Below, piece by piece: positions 7,619-13,714 of a stretch of DNA of 14,984 nucleotides. The stretch spans positions 1-14,984 of the forward strand of contig JBCDJG010000087.1 in assembly GCA_038748065.1 (NCBI GenBank), read 5' to 3'. The position numbers were made by a program, and so were the translations under genes. Each line of letters opens with the position of its first letter. Position 1 is the stretch's first letter. A model generated the notes under the pieces. That model was given only the letters and a program-made list of their open reading frames with translations. It searched no databases and had not been told where the DNA came from. The stretch comes from JBCDJG01 sp038748065 (GTDB lineage Bacteria > Pseudomonadota > Gammaproteobacteria > Pseudomonadales > Halieaceae).

Positions 7619-8739
7619 CAGACACCACGGGCCTGTTCTGCATAGAATTGCTCGGCATAATCATCCAGCGTACCCGTTTCAATGGCGGCTCGAATTGCGG
7701 CCATATGCTGCTGGTAAAAATGCAGGTTATGGATGGTATTAAGCTGCGAGCCAAGGATCTCGTTGCACTTGTCCAGATGATGCAGATAAGCGCGGGAGAA
7801 ATTCTGGCAGGTGTAGCAGCTGCAGTTCTCATCGATCGGTAGCGTGCTGGTTTTGTGGCGGGCGTTTCGAATCTTTAGCTGTCCACGGGAGGTAAATAAA
7901 TTGCCGTTGCGGGCATTGCGCGTGGGCATCACGCAGTCAAACATGTCGACCCCCCGGCGCGCTCCTTCGAGCAAGTCCGCTGGCGTACCGACCCCCATGA
8001 GATAGCGTGGCTTGTCGACGGGCATCAAAGGCTGCATGAAATCCAGTACCGCCATCATGTCTTCCTTGGGCTCGCCCACTGATAGACCACCGATGGCATA
8101 GCCATCGAACCCTATATCGGTTAAGCCTGCCAGCGAAATCTCTCGCAGCGACGGATACATTCCGCCCTGCACAATGCCGAAAAGCGCCGCATCACTGGAC
8201 CCGTGCGCCGCCTTGCTGCGTGCCGCCCAACGCAGGGACATCTCCATGGAGTCCCGCGCTTGCGCTTCTGTGGCGGGGAATGGCGTACAGTCATCGAAAA
8301 TCATCACGATGTCTGAACCGAGACTGCGCTGTATCGCCATGGAGGTCTCTGGGTCGAGGAATACCGGGCTGCCATCAACGGGTGACTGAAACTTCACGCC
8401 CTGCTCACTGATCTTGCGCATGTCTCCCAGGCTGAAGACTTGAAAGCCGCCAGAATCGGTGAGTATCGGGCCCTGCCACTGCATGAAGTCGTGCAAATCA
8501 CCGTGCTGTTCAATAATATCGGTGCCTGGCCGTAGCCAGAGATGAAAGGTATTGCCGAGCAAAATTTCTGCGCCGCTCGCCACGATATCGCGCGGCAGCA
8601 TGCCCTTGACGGTTCCGTAGGTGCCAACCGGCATAAAGGCCGGTGTCTCGACGCTGCCACGCGGGAAAGTCAAACGACCTCGCCGCGCATTCCCGTCGCT
8701 ACCGAGGTGCTCGAATTGCAGTCGAGACTGCCTGCTCAT
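7618..8739 (-). CDS. tgt: Queuine tRNA-ribosyltransferase Tgt
   Basis: The 373-residue enzyme exchanges guanine 34 for preQ1 in tRNAs with GUN anticodons. Visible are TPAFMPVGTYGTVKG, the conserved DSGGFQVFSL (Asp95), LFGIVQGG, the catalytic-nucleophile region VDMFDCVMPTRNARNG (Asp268), and the zinc site CSCYTCQNFSRAYLHHL (Cys306, 308, 311) with His337 in LNTIHNL. Length and residues match the E. coli enzyme with an offset of four. Its ATG overlaps the queA stop (ATGA). The usual gammaproteobacterial neighbours yajC-secD-secF do not follow; a NIF3-like gene does. Confidence 0.98.
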   Translation of the reverse strand: MSRQSRLQFEHLGSDGNARRGRLTFPRGSVETPAFMPVGTYGTVKGMLPRDIVASGAEILLGNTFHLWLRPGTDIIEQHGDLHDFMQWQGPILTDSGGFQVFSLGDMRKISEQGVKFQSPVDGSPVFLDPETSMAIQRSLGSDIVMIFDDCTPFPATEAQARDSMEMSLRWAARSKAAHGSSDAALFGIVQGGMYPSLREISLAGLTDIGFDGYAIGGLSVGEPKEDMMAVLDFMQPLMPVDKPRYLMGVGTPADLLEGARRGVDMFDCVMPTRNARNGNLFTSRGQLKIRNARHKTSTLPIDENCSCYTCQNFSRAYLHHLDKCNEILGSQLNTIHNLHFYQQHMAAIRAAIETGTLDDYAEQFYAEQARGV

Positions 8740-9797
8740 ACACGGCCCTCTGCATTCCTTGTGATAAACATGGCGTCGCCGTAGCTGAAAAAGCGGTAGC
8801 GCTCCTCCACGGCTGCACGGTAGGCACTCATTATAGGGGCACGGCCGGCAAAGGCGCTCACCAGCATAAGCAGCGTTGACTCAGGCAGATGGAAGTTGGT
8901 AATCATGGCATCGACACAGCGGAAACGATACCCGGGGTAAATGAATATGTCCGTGTCGCCAACCAGCGGATGTAGCTCTCCCTGTTCATCCGCAGCGGAT
9001 TCCAGAGAGCGCACCGCAGTCGTGCCAACCGCGACTACGCGCCCGCCCCGAATGCGCGTTTGACGCACGGACTCGCACAGCGCTTCGTCAACTTCGAGGT
9101 ACTCTGCATGCATCATGTGATCCTCGATATCATCAGCGCGCACCGGCTGGAAGGTCCCTGCCCCGACATGCAGGGTGAGCTCCGCTCGGCCAACGCCCTG
9201 GCCCTGCAGTTCTGCCAGCAGTTCTTCCGTGAAATGCAAGCCGGCTGTTGGCGCCGCCACCGCACCATCGCGCTGTGCGTATACCGTCTGATAGCGCTCC
9301 CGGTCCGCCACTTCGTCCGCCCGTTCAATATAAGGTGGTAGCGGCATGTGTCCCAGCTTGCCAAGGAGCTCGGTGATCGGGGCTGTTTCTGAGCGCACTA
9401 CAAACAGTCCGTCCTTACGATCGACAACTGTCAGCATATCGCTTCCGGGGTGTTGGCCCTGTGCCGCCGCTAGCAGGATGCGGCTGCCCGGCTTTGGTGA
9501 TTTACTGCAGCGAATGTGCGCCAGAGCTGAATCGCTACCGGTCATGCGCTCAATGAGGATTTCCAGCTTACCGCCGGTTTCCTTTTGCCCCCAGAGCCGC
9601 GCCGGAATGACTCGTGTGTTGTTGAAGACCAGGAGATCGCCCGGCCGCAGCAGTTTGCCGAGGTCAGTGAACTGAAGATGCTCAATCGCAGCCGTGGAAC
9701 CCTCCAGGCTGAGCAGTCGACTTGCGCTGCGCTCCGCCAGGGGATGTTGGGCAATGAGAGACTCGGGCAGCTCAAAGTTGAAATCGCTACGTTTCAT
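8736..9797 (-). CDS. queA: S-adenosylmethionine:tRNA ribosyltransferase-isomerase QueA
   Basis: The 353-residue enzyme transfers and isomerises the ribose of S-adenosylmethionine onto preQ1 in tRNA, giving epoxyqueuosine. Family motifs are FELPESLIAQHPL, LLVFNNTRVIPARLWG, GHMPLPPYI, AVAAPTAGLHFTEELL, LTLHVGAGTFQPV, VGTTAVRSLES, FIYPGYRF and TNFHLPESTLLMLVSAFAG. ATG 9797 (MKRSDFNFELP) is the family start; a TTG two codons earlier adds only MP. No Shine-Dalgarno sequence precedes the ATG: the five bases before it directly follow the T run of a terminator hairpin. It is the first gene of the tgt run. Confidence 0.98.
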   Translation of the reverse strand: MKRSDFNFELPESLIAQHPLAERSASRLLSLEGSTAAIEHLQFTDLGKLLRPGDLLVFNNTRVIPARLWGQKETGGKLEILIERMTGSDSALAHIRCSKSPKPGSRILLAAAQGQHPGSDMLTVVDRKDGLFVVRSETAPITELLGKLGHMPLPPYIERADEVADRERYQTVYAQRDGAVAAPTAGLHFTEELLAELQGQGVGRAELTLHVGAGTFQPVRADDIEDHMMHAEYLEVDEALCESVRQTRIRGGRVVAVGTTAVRSLESAADEQGELHPLVGDTDIFIYPGYRFRCVDAMITNFHLPESTLLMLVSAFAGRAPIMSAYRAAVEERYRFFSYGDAMFITRNAEGRV

Positions 9798-9801
9798 AGG
9801 C

Positions 9802-9826
9802 AAAAAAGCCGGCGCTAGGCCGGCTT
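9802..9826 (-). terminator. Rho-independent terminator directly before queA
   Basis: On the minus strand AAGCCGGC - 5-base loop - GCCGGCTT followed by TTTT (total T run of six). The stem is perfect over eight base pairs. It ends the transcript of the acidic-tail gene and finishes only four bases before the queA start codon. Confidence 0.8.
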
Positions 9827-9848
9827 GTTAGAAACCGAGGCCTCGGCC

Positions 9849-10253
9849 TTACTTATCCTTTTCCTCGTCAGCGCTGTCATCTTCTGAAGGCGCCTCCTCC
9901 TCAGCAGCAGGCTCTTCGGCCGGAGGCTCCTCGGCAGGCGCTTCTTCGGCTGGAGCTTCTTCTTCCGCCGCGACCTCTTCGGCCGGTGCTTCTTCTGCAG
10001 GCGCCTCTTCCTCCGGCGCTGATGCTTCTGAAGCCTCTTCCTCGGAAACTTCTGCGGCTGCTGGGTCAGCCGCGCTTTCTTCTGGCTCTGCTGCGGCCGG
10101 AACCGCGGCCTTGATCAGGCCCTCTTCAACAAGTATGCGTACCTTTTCATCGCCATTGACCGCTTGCTTATTCGCGTCCTTAACGGCGTAGCGCTCGTCG
10201 CCGCGCTGATAAATGCTGTATTCTTCGGTTTTCTTGACCAGCTTCATGGCCAT
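9849..10253 (-). CDS. Small protein with acidic Glu/Ala/Pro-rich tail, function unknown
   Basis: The 134-residue product has two parts. Residues 1 to about 46 form a compact, basic, apparently folded segment (MAMKLVKKTEEYSIYQRGDERYAV..., containing YSIYQRGDERYAV and KVRILVEEGLIKA). Small proteins with this KLVKKT-x-EYSIYQR type of N-terminus occur in gammaproteobacteria without known function, as far as I recall. From about residue 50 the sequence is a low-complexity tail of EEAPAEE-like units and acidic residues, ending DEEKDK. ATG 10253 has AAGGAG eight bases before it, better than the upstream codon of the same frame at 10292. No signal peptide or membrane span is seen. It is probably monocistronic, closed by the terminator at 9802-9826. 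Confidence 0.8.
   Translation of the reverse strand: MAMKLVKKTEEYSIYQRGDERYAVKDANKQAVNGDEKVRILVEEGLIKAAVPAAAEPEESAADPAAAEVSEEEASEASAPEEEAPAEEAPAEEVAAEEEAPAEEAPAEEPPAEEPAAEEEAPSEDDSADEEKDK
9890..10090. repeat. Degenerate tandem repeat encoding the EAP tail
   Basis: On the plus strand the stretch repeats units like CTTCTTCGGC-GG-GC with slight variation, giving the APAEE peptide units of the protein coded on minus. Such tracts tend to change length by slippage. Confidence 0.6.
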
Positions 10254-10376
10254 GTTCTTTTCTCCTTGGATACTCAGAGGTTGGTGCCCCATCGGGCGAG
10301 TATGACGTGTTCAAAAGCGCTCCTTCTAGCTGGCGCGGATTCTACAGGGATTGGTGGCACAGGTTAAGAGGCAAGA

Positions 10377-10404
10377 TTGCACTTTGGAAGCCGGTTGTTA
10401 TAAT
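10377..10404 (+). promoter_or_regulatory. Sigma-70 promoter of tRNA-Leu
   Basis: TTGCAC (10377-10382), 16-base spacer, TATAAT (10399-10404), a perfect -10. The following CGCGCGC is a GC-rich discriminator, a feature of stringently controlled stable-RNA promoters. Start is expected near 10411, 38 bases before the tRNA. Confidence 0.75.
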
Positions 10405-10448
10405 CGCGCGCTTCGCTTTCCAGGCCAAGCCTACGGCCTTTTGCCCAT

Positions 10449-10535
<87 letters not shown>

Positions 10536-11111
10536 ACAATCACTGAAAATCAAGTGCTTATGGGTGATCGATCCAATTACCCTACATGAAACCCAACATT
10601 AAAGGCGAGTTCAGCACCCCAGTTAGCTGGCTGATTAAGATCTGTCCTGCGCCCCAGGATCTGGGACCTATGGAACTGAACAGCAATACATGACTTACAG
10701 CTTCCGTTAGGCGCTATTCATGGAAGGTAGGGGCAAGGACGCGCGATTCAAACCGTTCCTAAGCAAGCTACTGCTGATGACTTATGCGGTTGGTGCTTGG
10801 CGGTGCGATGGCAACTGCCATTGTGTTGCGCCATCCATAGTACGACGCCAAAGTGATCACCACTCTTCAGATACGGATAGACCCACGAACGGGCATGGAA
10901 AGTGCCAAGTTTCCACTTATTGCTTCAAGGTTAGACCCCTCCACCCCCAAGTCCCAAGCCAGACAGGTATGAGTGTTTATTCATTTACACCCCCCACGCG
11001 GAAAAGCTCTCCGAGCTGTAGAGGGCCGCTTTCACCTCAAGGGGGACTATGCAAAACGGCTAGGTCAGAGGTTATCGACGTCCGCTTTGGGCCAGTTGCC
11101 AGACAAAATAG
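10536..11111. other. Region without an intact gene; decayed sequence and palindromes
   Basis: No convincing gene is seen in these 576 bases. A plus-strand frame from 10781 to 11155 is interrupted by TAG (10838) and TGA (10970). Around the stops it reads like protein (MRLVLGGAMATAIVLRHP, then KVITTLQIRIDPRTG, then YAKRLGQRLSTSALGQL), so it could be a dead gene, though no family is recognised. A full-length open frame from 10720 to 11187 has cysteine-rich, non-protein-like composition and is discounted. At 11021-11046 and 11078-11106 there are weak and moderate members of the palindrome family described for the region. No terminator with a T run is evident after the tRNA. Confidence 0.5.
11078..11106. 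repeat. Palindromic repeat, family member at 3' edge of the 11112 gene
   Basis: ACGTCCGCTTTGGGCC (left half) and ...AGACAA form an imperfect palindrome with outer GTC/GAC. It shares GTCCGCTTT with the other members and ends six bases before the stop codon of the minus-strand gene. Confidence 0.45.
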
Positions 11112-11753
11112 TTACTCAGATTGCTCTGCAGATTGCCGCAGAGACTCCATGGTGATTTTTTGCTGCGAAACGCTTTGCTTAAAATAGTTTAACTCTGGGT
11201 AAGGAGAGCCCTCCGGATATTTGCAATCAATAACAAGTGAGAAATCTCCCCAGTCTCTTCGATAGTCGATTCGTTCATCTTCTAGTGGTTCTAGTCCGAA
11301 TTTCGCGGCCGCCATTTTAGCCAGAACTACTTTTTCGGCATGGCACCTAGTGCTATCCGCGTAACCTCGTTTGGCTTGTACATATTTAACCAATCTGCCA
11401 TCTCTGCTGATGCTTACTGTGTAGTCGTAAAAGAAGTCCAATGGCGACCCTTCAGGAATAGGTACACGGAAAATCGACCCAAGGATAGTATCGTTCGTTC
11501 TAGCATGCGATCGGGATTCATATGGATAGGCAAGGCCAACTGGCACATCAAGTAGGTCCAAGAACTCGCCACCTACTGGAGGGAAGCCAGCGACATCGGA
11601 GACAGACGACTGACCGCTCACAAACCCTGAATCTACATCGCTCTCTACAATATGATTTTGCTTGGAAACCAGTACCCCCAGATAACCAAGCGCTATGAAA
11701 GCTATACCAACGCCACAGCCGAAGACTAGTCCATCGAACAAACGCTTGAGCAT
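11112..11753 (-). CDS. Single-span membrane-anchored protein, function unknown
   Basis: A 213-residue protein of no recognised family. Residues about 8-29 (GLVFGCGVGIAFIALGYLGVLV) form one membrane span after MLKRLFD, giving an N-in anchor; the rest would face the periplasm. Two cysteines lie in that domain (about residues 137 and 177) and might pair. The C-terminal half has mixed charged sequence (RLVKYVQAKRGYADSTRCHAEK, DERIDYRRDWGDFSLVIDCKYPEG). ATG 11753 is preferred over GTG 11774 because AAGG lies eight bases before it. Codon use is more AT-rich than in the core genes. It is isolated: the recombinase on the same strand ends 129 bases upstream. Probably a real accessory gene. Confidence 0.7.
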   Translation of the reverse strand: MLKRLFDGLVFGCGVGIAFIALGYLGVLVSKQNHIVESDVDSGFVSGQSSVSDVAGFPPVGGEFLDLLDVPVGLAYPYESRSHARTNDTILGSIFRVPIPEGSPLDFFYDYTVSISRDGRLVKYVQAKRGYADSTRCHAEKVVLAKMAAAKFGLEPLEDERIDYRRDWGDFSLVIDCKYPEGSPYPELNYFKQSVSQQKITMESLRQSAEQSE

Positions 11754-11834
11754 GTACCTTGCCTTGGATTCCACAGATTTTGAGAACCCGCTCTATCGTC
11801 TAAAGCGGCAATCCAAGTTATCACAATCTGGTGA

Positions 11835-11854
11835 CCGCTCGTAGGCGAAAGCGG
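11835..11854. repeat. Left copy of perfect 20-bp inverted repeat flanking the recombinase
   Basis: The exact reverse complement of 12603-12622. The unit itself is an imperfect hairpin (CCGCT ... AGCGG). It lies 28 bases past the recombinase stop codon. Confidence 0.85.
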
Positions 11855-11882
11855 ACCCATTTGGAGGGCCCGCGACTGGAAT

Positions 11883-12509
11883 TCAAACCTCGATTTGTTC
11901 GGCCAGGCTCAAGGCATCATCCTCATCTATTCCCAGGTACCTCACCGTGCTCTCCAAGCTTGTGTGACCGAGTAGGAGTTGCACTGCTCGGATGTTCTTG
12001 GTCTTCCGATAGATGATTGAGGCTTTCGATCGCCTCATGGAGTGGGTGCCATATAGAGCAGGATCGAGGCCAATATCAGACACCCAGCGACGCACGATCC
12101 GCGAATATTGCCGCCTGGTGAGATGCCCCGACCTACCGATGCGGCTGGGGAAAAGGTAATCCCTCGGGCACAAGCTCATCTTGTCGATCCACCGTTCCAC
12201 TGATCGCCGCGCTTGCTCGGATTTCTCAAACTGGACAGGTCGCCCTGTCTTCAGCTGTACAACTCTGGCTCGGCTCTGAACATTGCCAGCTTGAGCTATA
12301 TCGGCTACCCGGATGCGCATCAAGTCGCAGGCCCGTAGCTTGCTGTCAATCGCCAGGTTGAACATGGCGAGGTCTCTTGTCCTGTTCTCAGACTCAAGCC
12401 TGAAGCGAATCTCCCATATCTCCTGCAGTCGAAGCGGACGCTTCTGACCAACCAACTTACCCTTGTTCCAAGGAACCCTTATCGGGCTATATATAGCGTT
12501 CGTATACAT
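11883..12509 (-). CDS. Tyrosine recombinase, catalytic domain only (FimB/FimE-sized)
   Basis: The 208-residue protein has the full active-site set: Arg59 (SKLRACDL), Lys87 (LKTGRP), His156-x-x-Arg159 (GTHSMRRSKA), His182 (LLGHTSLESTVRYL) and nucleophile Tyr191. No SAM-like core-binding domain precedes it, only about 25 residues (YSPIRVPWNKGKLVGQKRPL). This size and layout match FimB/FimE-type invertases and a wider group of short integrases. ATG 12509 has an excellent GGAGGAG site eight bases upstream; a short inverted repeat CTCCC-TGTAC-GGGAG (12522-12536) overlaps that site and could mask it. The gene is bracketed by a perfect 20-bp inverted repeat. Its neighbours on both sides are unrecognised membrane proteins. 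Target sites are unknown. Confidence 0.93.
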   Translation of the reverse strand: MYTNAIYSPIRVPWNKGKLVGQKRPLRLQEIWEIRFRLESENRTRDLAMFNLAIDSKLRACDLMRIRVADIAQAGNVQSRARVVQLKTGRPVQFEKSEQARRSVERWIDKMSLCPRDYLFPSRIGRSGHLTRRQYSRIVRRWVSDIGLDPALYGTHSMRRSKASIIYRKTKNIRAVQLLLGHTSLESTVRYLGIDEDDALSLAEQIEV

Positions 12510-12602
12510 AGCATTCTCCTCCTCCCTGTACGGGAGTCGATGCTTTAACTCAAAACGCTCGAAAAAGTCAGTCCGTCAATCAAATCGGAGGGTTGCGAGG
12601 GG

Positions 12603-12622
12603 CCGCTTTCGCCTACGAGCGG
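12603..12622. repeat. Right copy of perfect 20-bp inverted repeat flanking the recombinase
   Basis: CCGCTTTCGCCTACGAGCGG, reverse complement of 11835-11854; identity stops exactly at both ends. It lies 93 bases upstream of the recombinase start codon. The segment between and including the copies is 788 bases. Confidence 0.85.
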
Positions 12623-12643
12623 CCCTCAGCCCGTGTAACCTTG

Positions 12644-12674
12644 AATGTCCGCATTCGACCACATAGCTGACATT
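12644..12674. repeat. Palindromic repeat directly before the ankyrin gene
   Basis: Outer arms AATGTC (12644-12649) and GACATT (12669-12674) enclose CGCATTCGACC. It matches 13309-13339 at 21 of 31 positions and shares GTCCGC-TTCG with the 20-bp repeats. It ends two bases before the first possible ATG of the ankyrin protein. Confidence 0.6.
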
Positions 12675-12676
12675 AT

Positions 12677-13300
12677 ATGGTCTACTCCGATCAGCAATTT
12701 ACAAGTCAAAAAGAGGAGGATTCGATACCCTATCTTGAGATGCACTACCGAAAATTCCTACAACTTGGGACGGTTTTACTGGTCACACTAACAGGCTATC
12801 TGACTGTTGGCCTCACCATGCGAGCGGACATCAGCTACGTTGTAGCCTATGCTTTGTCCGACGAGACTCGTCAACCATTTCGATTCGTTGCATGGCAATA
12901 TTTGTCAGTGACTGACAGGGTCTTGAACGATGTGGATGGGGGAGCTAAGCCATTGATAACCTATGTTCTTAATTACCACTCATTCAATCAATACCGGCCC
13001 AGCAGAAGCCTTGAAATGGCGAGAGTTCTGGTTGACAGAGGGGTGGATGTCAACGAAAGGTCTTCGGCGGGGCACACGCCGCTTCATAATGCGATACTGG
13101 CAAATGAACCTGAAGTAGTGAGTTTTTTGGTACTAAACGGTGCAAGTCGGGAACTGACGTCTCCTACCAAAATTAAATCAAGCGGGGAGGTGACAAATCT
13201 GGCACCTTTGCATTATGCGGAGTACCTAAATGTTCATTCACTTAAGCCTGGGGAGTGGAGTCAAATCATTTCCTTGTTACGAAATAGTCCGCAGTCTTAA
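12677..13300 (+). CDS. Membrane-anchored ankyrin-repeat protein
   Basis: A 207-residue protein with one membrane span at about residues 28-47 (FLQLGTVLLVTLTGYLTVGL) and ankyrin repeats in the C-terminal half: SLEMARVLVDRGVDVNERSSAG (about 111-132), HTPLHNAILANEPEVVSFLVLNGA (about 133-157), and a last, looser one from LAPLHYAEYLN to WSQIISLLRN (about 175-203). Ankyrin repeats bind partner proteins; the partner is unknown. The start is uncertain. ATG 12677 directly follows a palindromic repeat and has no ribosome binding site. An in-frame ATG at 12740 is preceded by GAGGAGG, but at a 20-base distance. Two copies of the repeat family enclose the gene closely. Codon use is AT-rich compared with the core genes. 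Confidence 0.8.
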   Translation: MVYSDQQFTSQKEEDSIPYLEMHYRKFLQLGTVLLVTLTGYLTVGLTMRADISYVVAYALSDETRQPFRFVAWQYLSVTDRVLNDVDGGAKPLITYVLNYHSFNQYRPSRSLEMARVLVDRGVDVNERSSAGHTPLHNAILANEPEVVSFLVLNGASRELTSPTKIKSSGEVTNLAPLHYAEYLNVHSLKPGEWSQIISLLRNSPQS

Positions 13301-13308
13301 TAGAATAA

Positions 13309-13339
13309 GATGTCTGCTGCTGGCCCCAAAGTTGACATT
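13309..13339. repeat. Palindromic repeat directly after the ankyrin gene
   Basis: Outer arms ATGTC (13310-13314) and GACAT (13334-13338) around CTGGCCCC. It aligns with 12644-12674 at 21 of 31 positions and starts eight bases after the ankyrin stop codon. Confidence 0.6.
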
Positions 13340-13379
13340 CGTGCAACACTCTTACGTTGCTTCCTTTGAGGTGGAAGCG

Positions 13380-13408
13380 GAAGTGGTCGCCTACAATATC
13401 CCGACTTC
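13380..13408. repeat. Further palindrome of the same type
   Basis: Outer arms GAAGT (13380-13384) and ACTTC (13404-13408). The interior shares TCGCCTAC with the 20-bp repeats around the recombinase. Membership is less certain than for the others. Confidence 0.35.
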
Positions 13409-13535
13409 ACGCCTGGAGTCCCCTGTCGCCTAGGACCGGTCAGCCCGTTTAAATTCCGCGAACGCCGGCATTCTGTTCCCGAAGTCGCCGCAAGTAACTT
13501 GTATTTGCGTGGCCAGAATTCATCAGACAATAGAT

Positions 13536-13564
13536 TTGACACAACCTCCCGCGCTCTATATCGT
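13536..13564 (+). promoter_or_regulatory. Putative promoter of the cold-shock gene
   Basis: A perfect -35 TTGACA (13536-13541) is followed by TATATC after 15 bases or TATCGT after 17. Transcription from about 13570 would give a leader of some 145 bases, as is typical for cold-induced csp genes. Confidence 0.5.
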
Positions 13565-13569
13565 GGGCT

Positions 13570-13714
13570 CGGCTTAAAGAGCGACTCTGATTTACTTTCT
13601 TCATCTCGTTGTACGTTTAGTTCCACGTCCTGTAGTTTCTAAATTTCGGCCCTTTTTTTTGCTATTCAGGCCTCCTGAAGGCTTCTTCTATTTTTTGATT
13701 ACAGGATTCATATT
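13570..13714 (+). promoter_or_regulatory. Long structured leader of the cold-shock gene
   Basis: Contains a T8 run (13653-13660), a perfect hairpin TTCAGG-CCT-CCTGAA (13665-13679) and a T6 run (13691-13696) before an AGGA site near the ATG. Long leaders of this kind control csp mRNA stability and translation in E. coli; here the role is inferred. The hairpin plus T run could also act as an attenuator. Confidence 0.45.

Larger units (their letters stand above)
13301..13535. other. Intergenic stretch with two palindromic repeats
   Basis: No gene is supported here. A minus-strand frame (13297-13626, GTG start, 109 codons) has no plausible ribosome binding site and Arg/Pro-rich, non-protein-like composition. 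The stretch holds palindromes at 13309-13339 and 13380-13408 and a short inverted repeat GCAAC/GTTGC (13343-13360). Confidence 0.5.

Noticed and set aside
9835..9846. Perfect 12-base palindrome CCGAGGCCTCGG just after the acidic-tail gene.
   Set aside because: Too short and without a T run to be a terminator; the real terminator is next to it at 9802-9826. No other role is evident.
10591..10712. Possible integron attC site: ACCCAAC at 10591-10597 and GTTAGGC at 10706-10712 fit the RYYYAAC and GTTRRRY core patterns at plausible spacing.
   Set aside because: The two cores are not complementary to each other at two positions, and the inner arms next to them do not pair, so the fold needed for attC is absent.
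10720..11187. 155-codon plus-strand open frame after the tRNA.
   Set aside because: Composition (many Cys, Arg, Ser, Pro) does not look like a protein, there is no ribosome binding site, and its 3' end overlaps the better minus-strand gene.
13297..13626. 109-codon minus-strand open frame.
   Set aside because: GTG start without a usable ribosome binding site, Arg/Pro-rich composition, and overlap with palindromes and with the probable cold-shock promoter.
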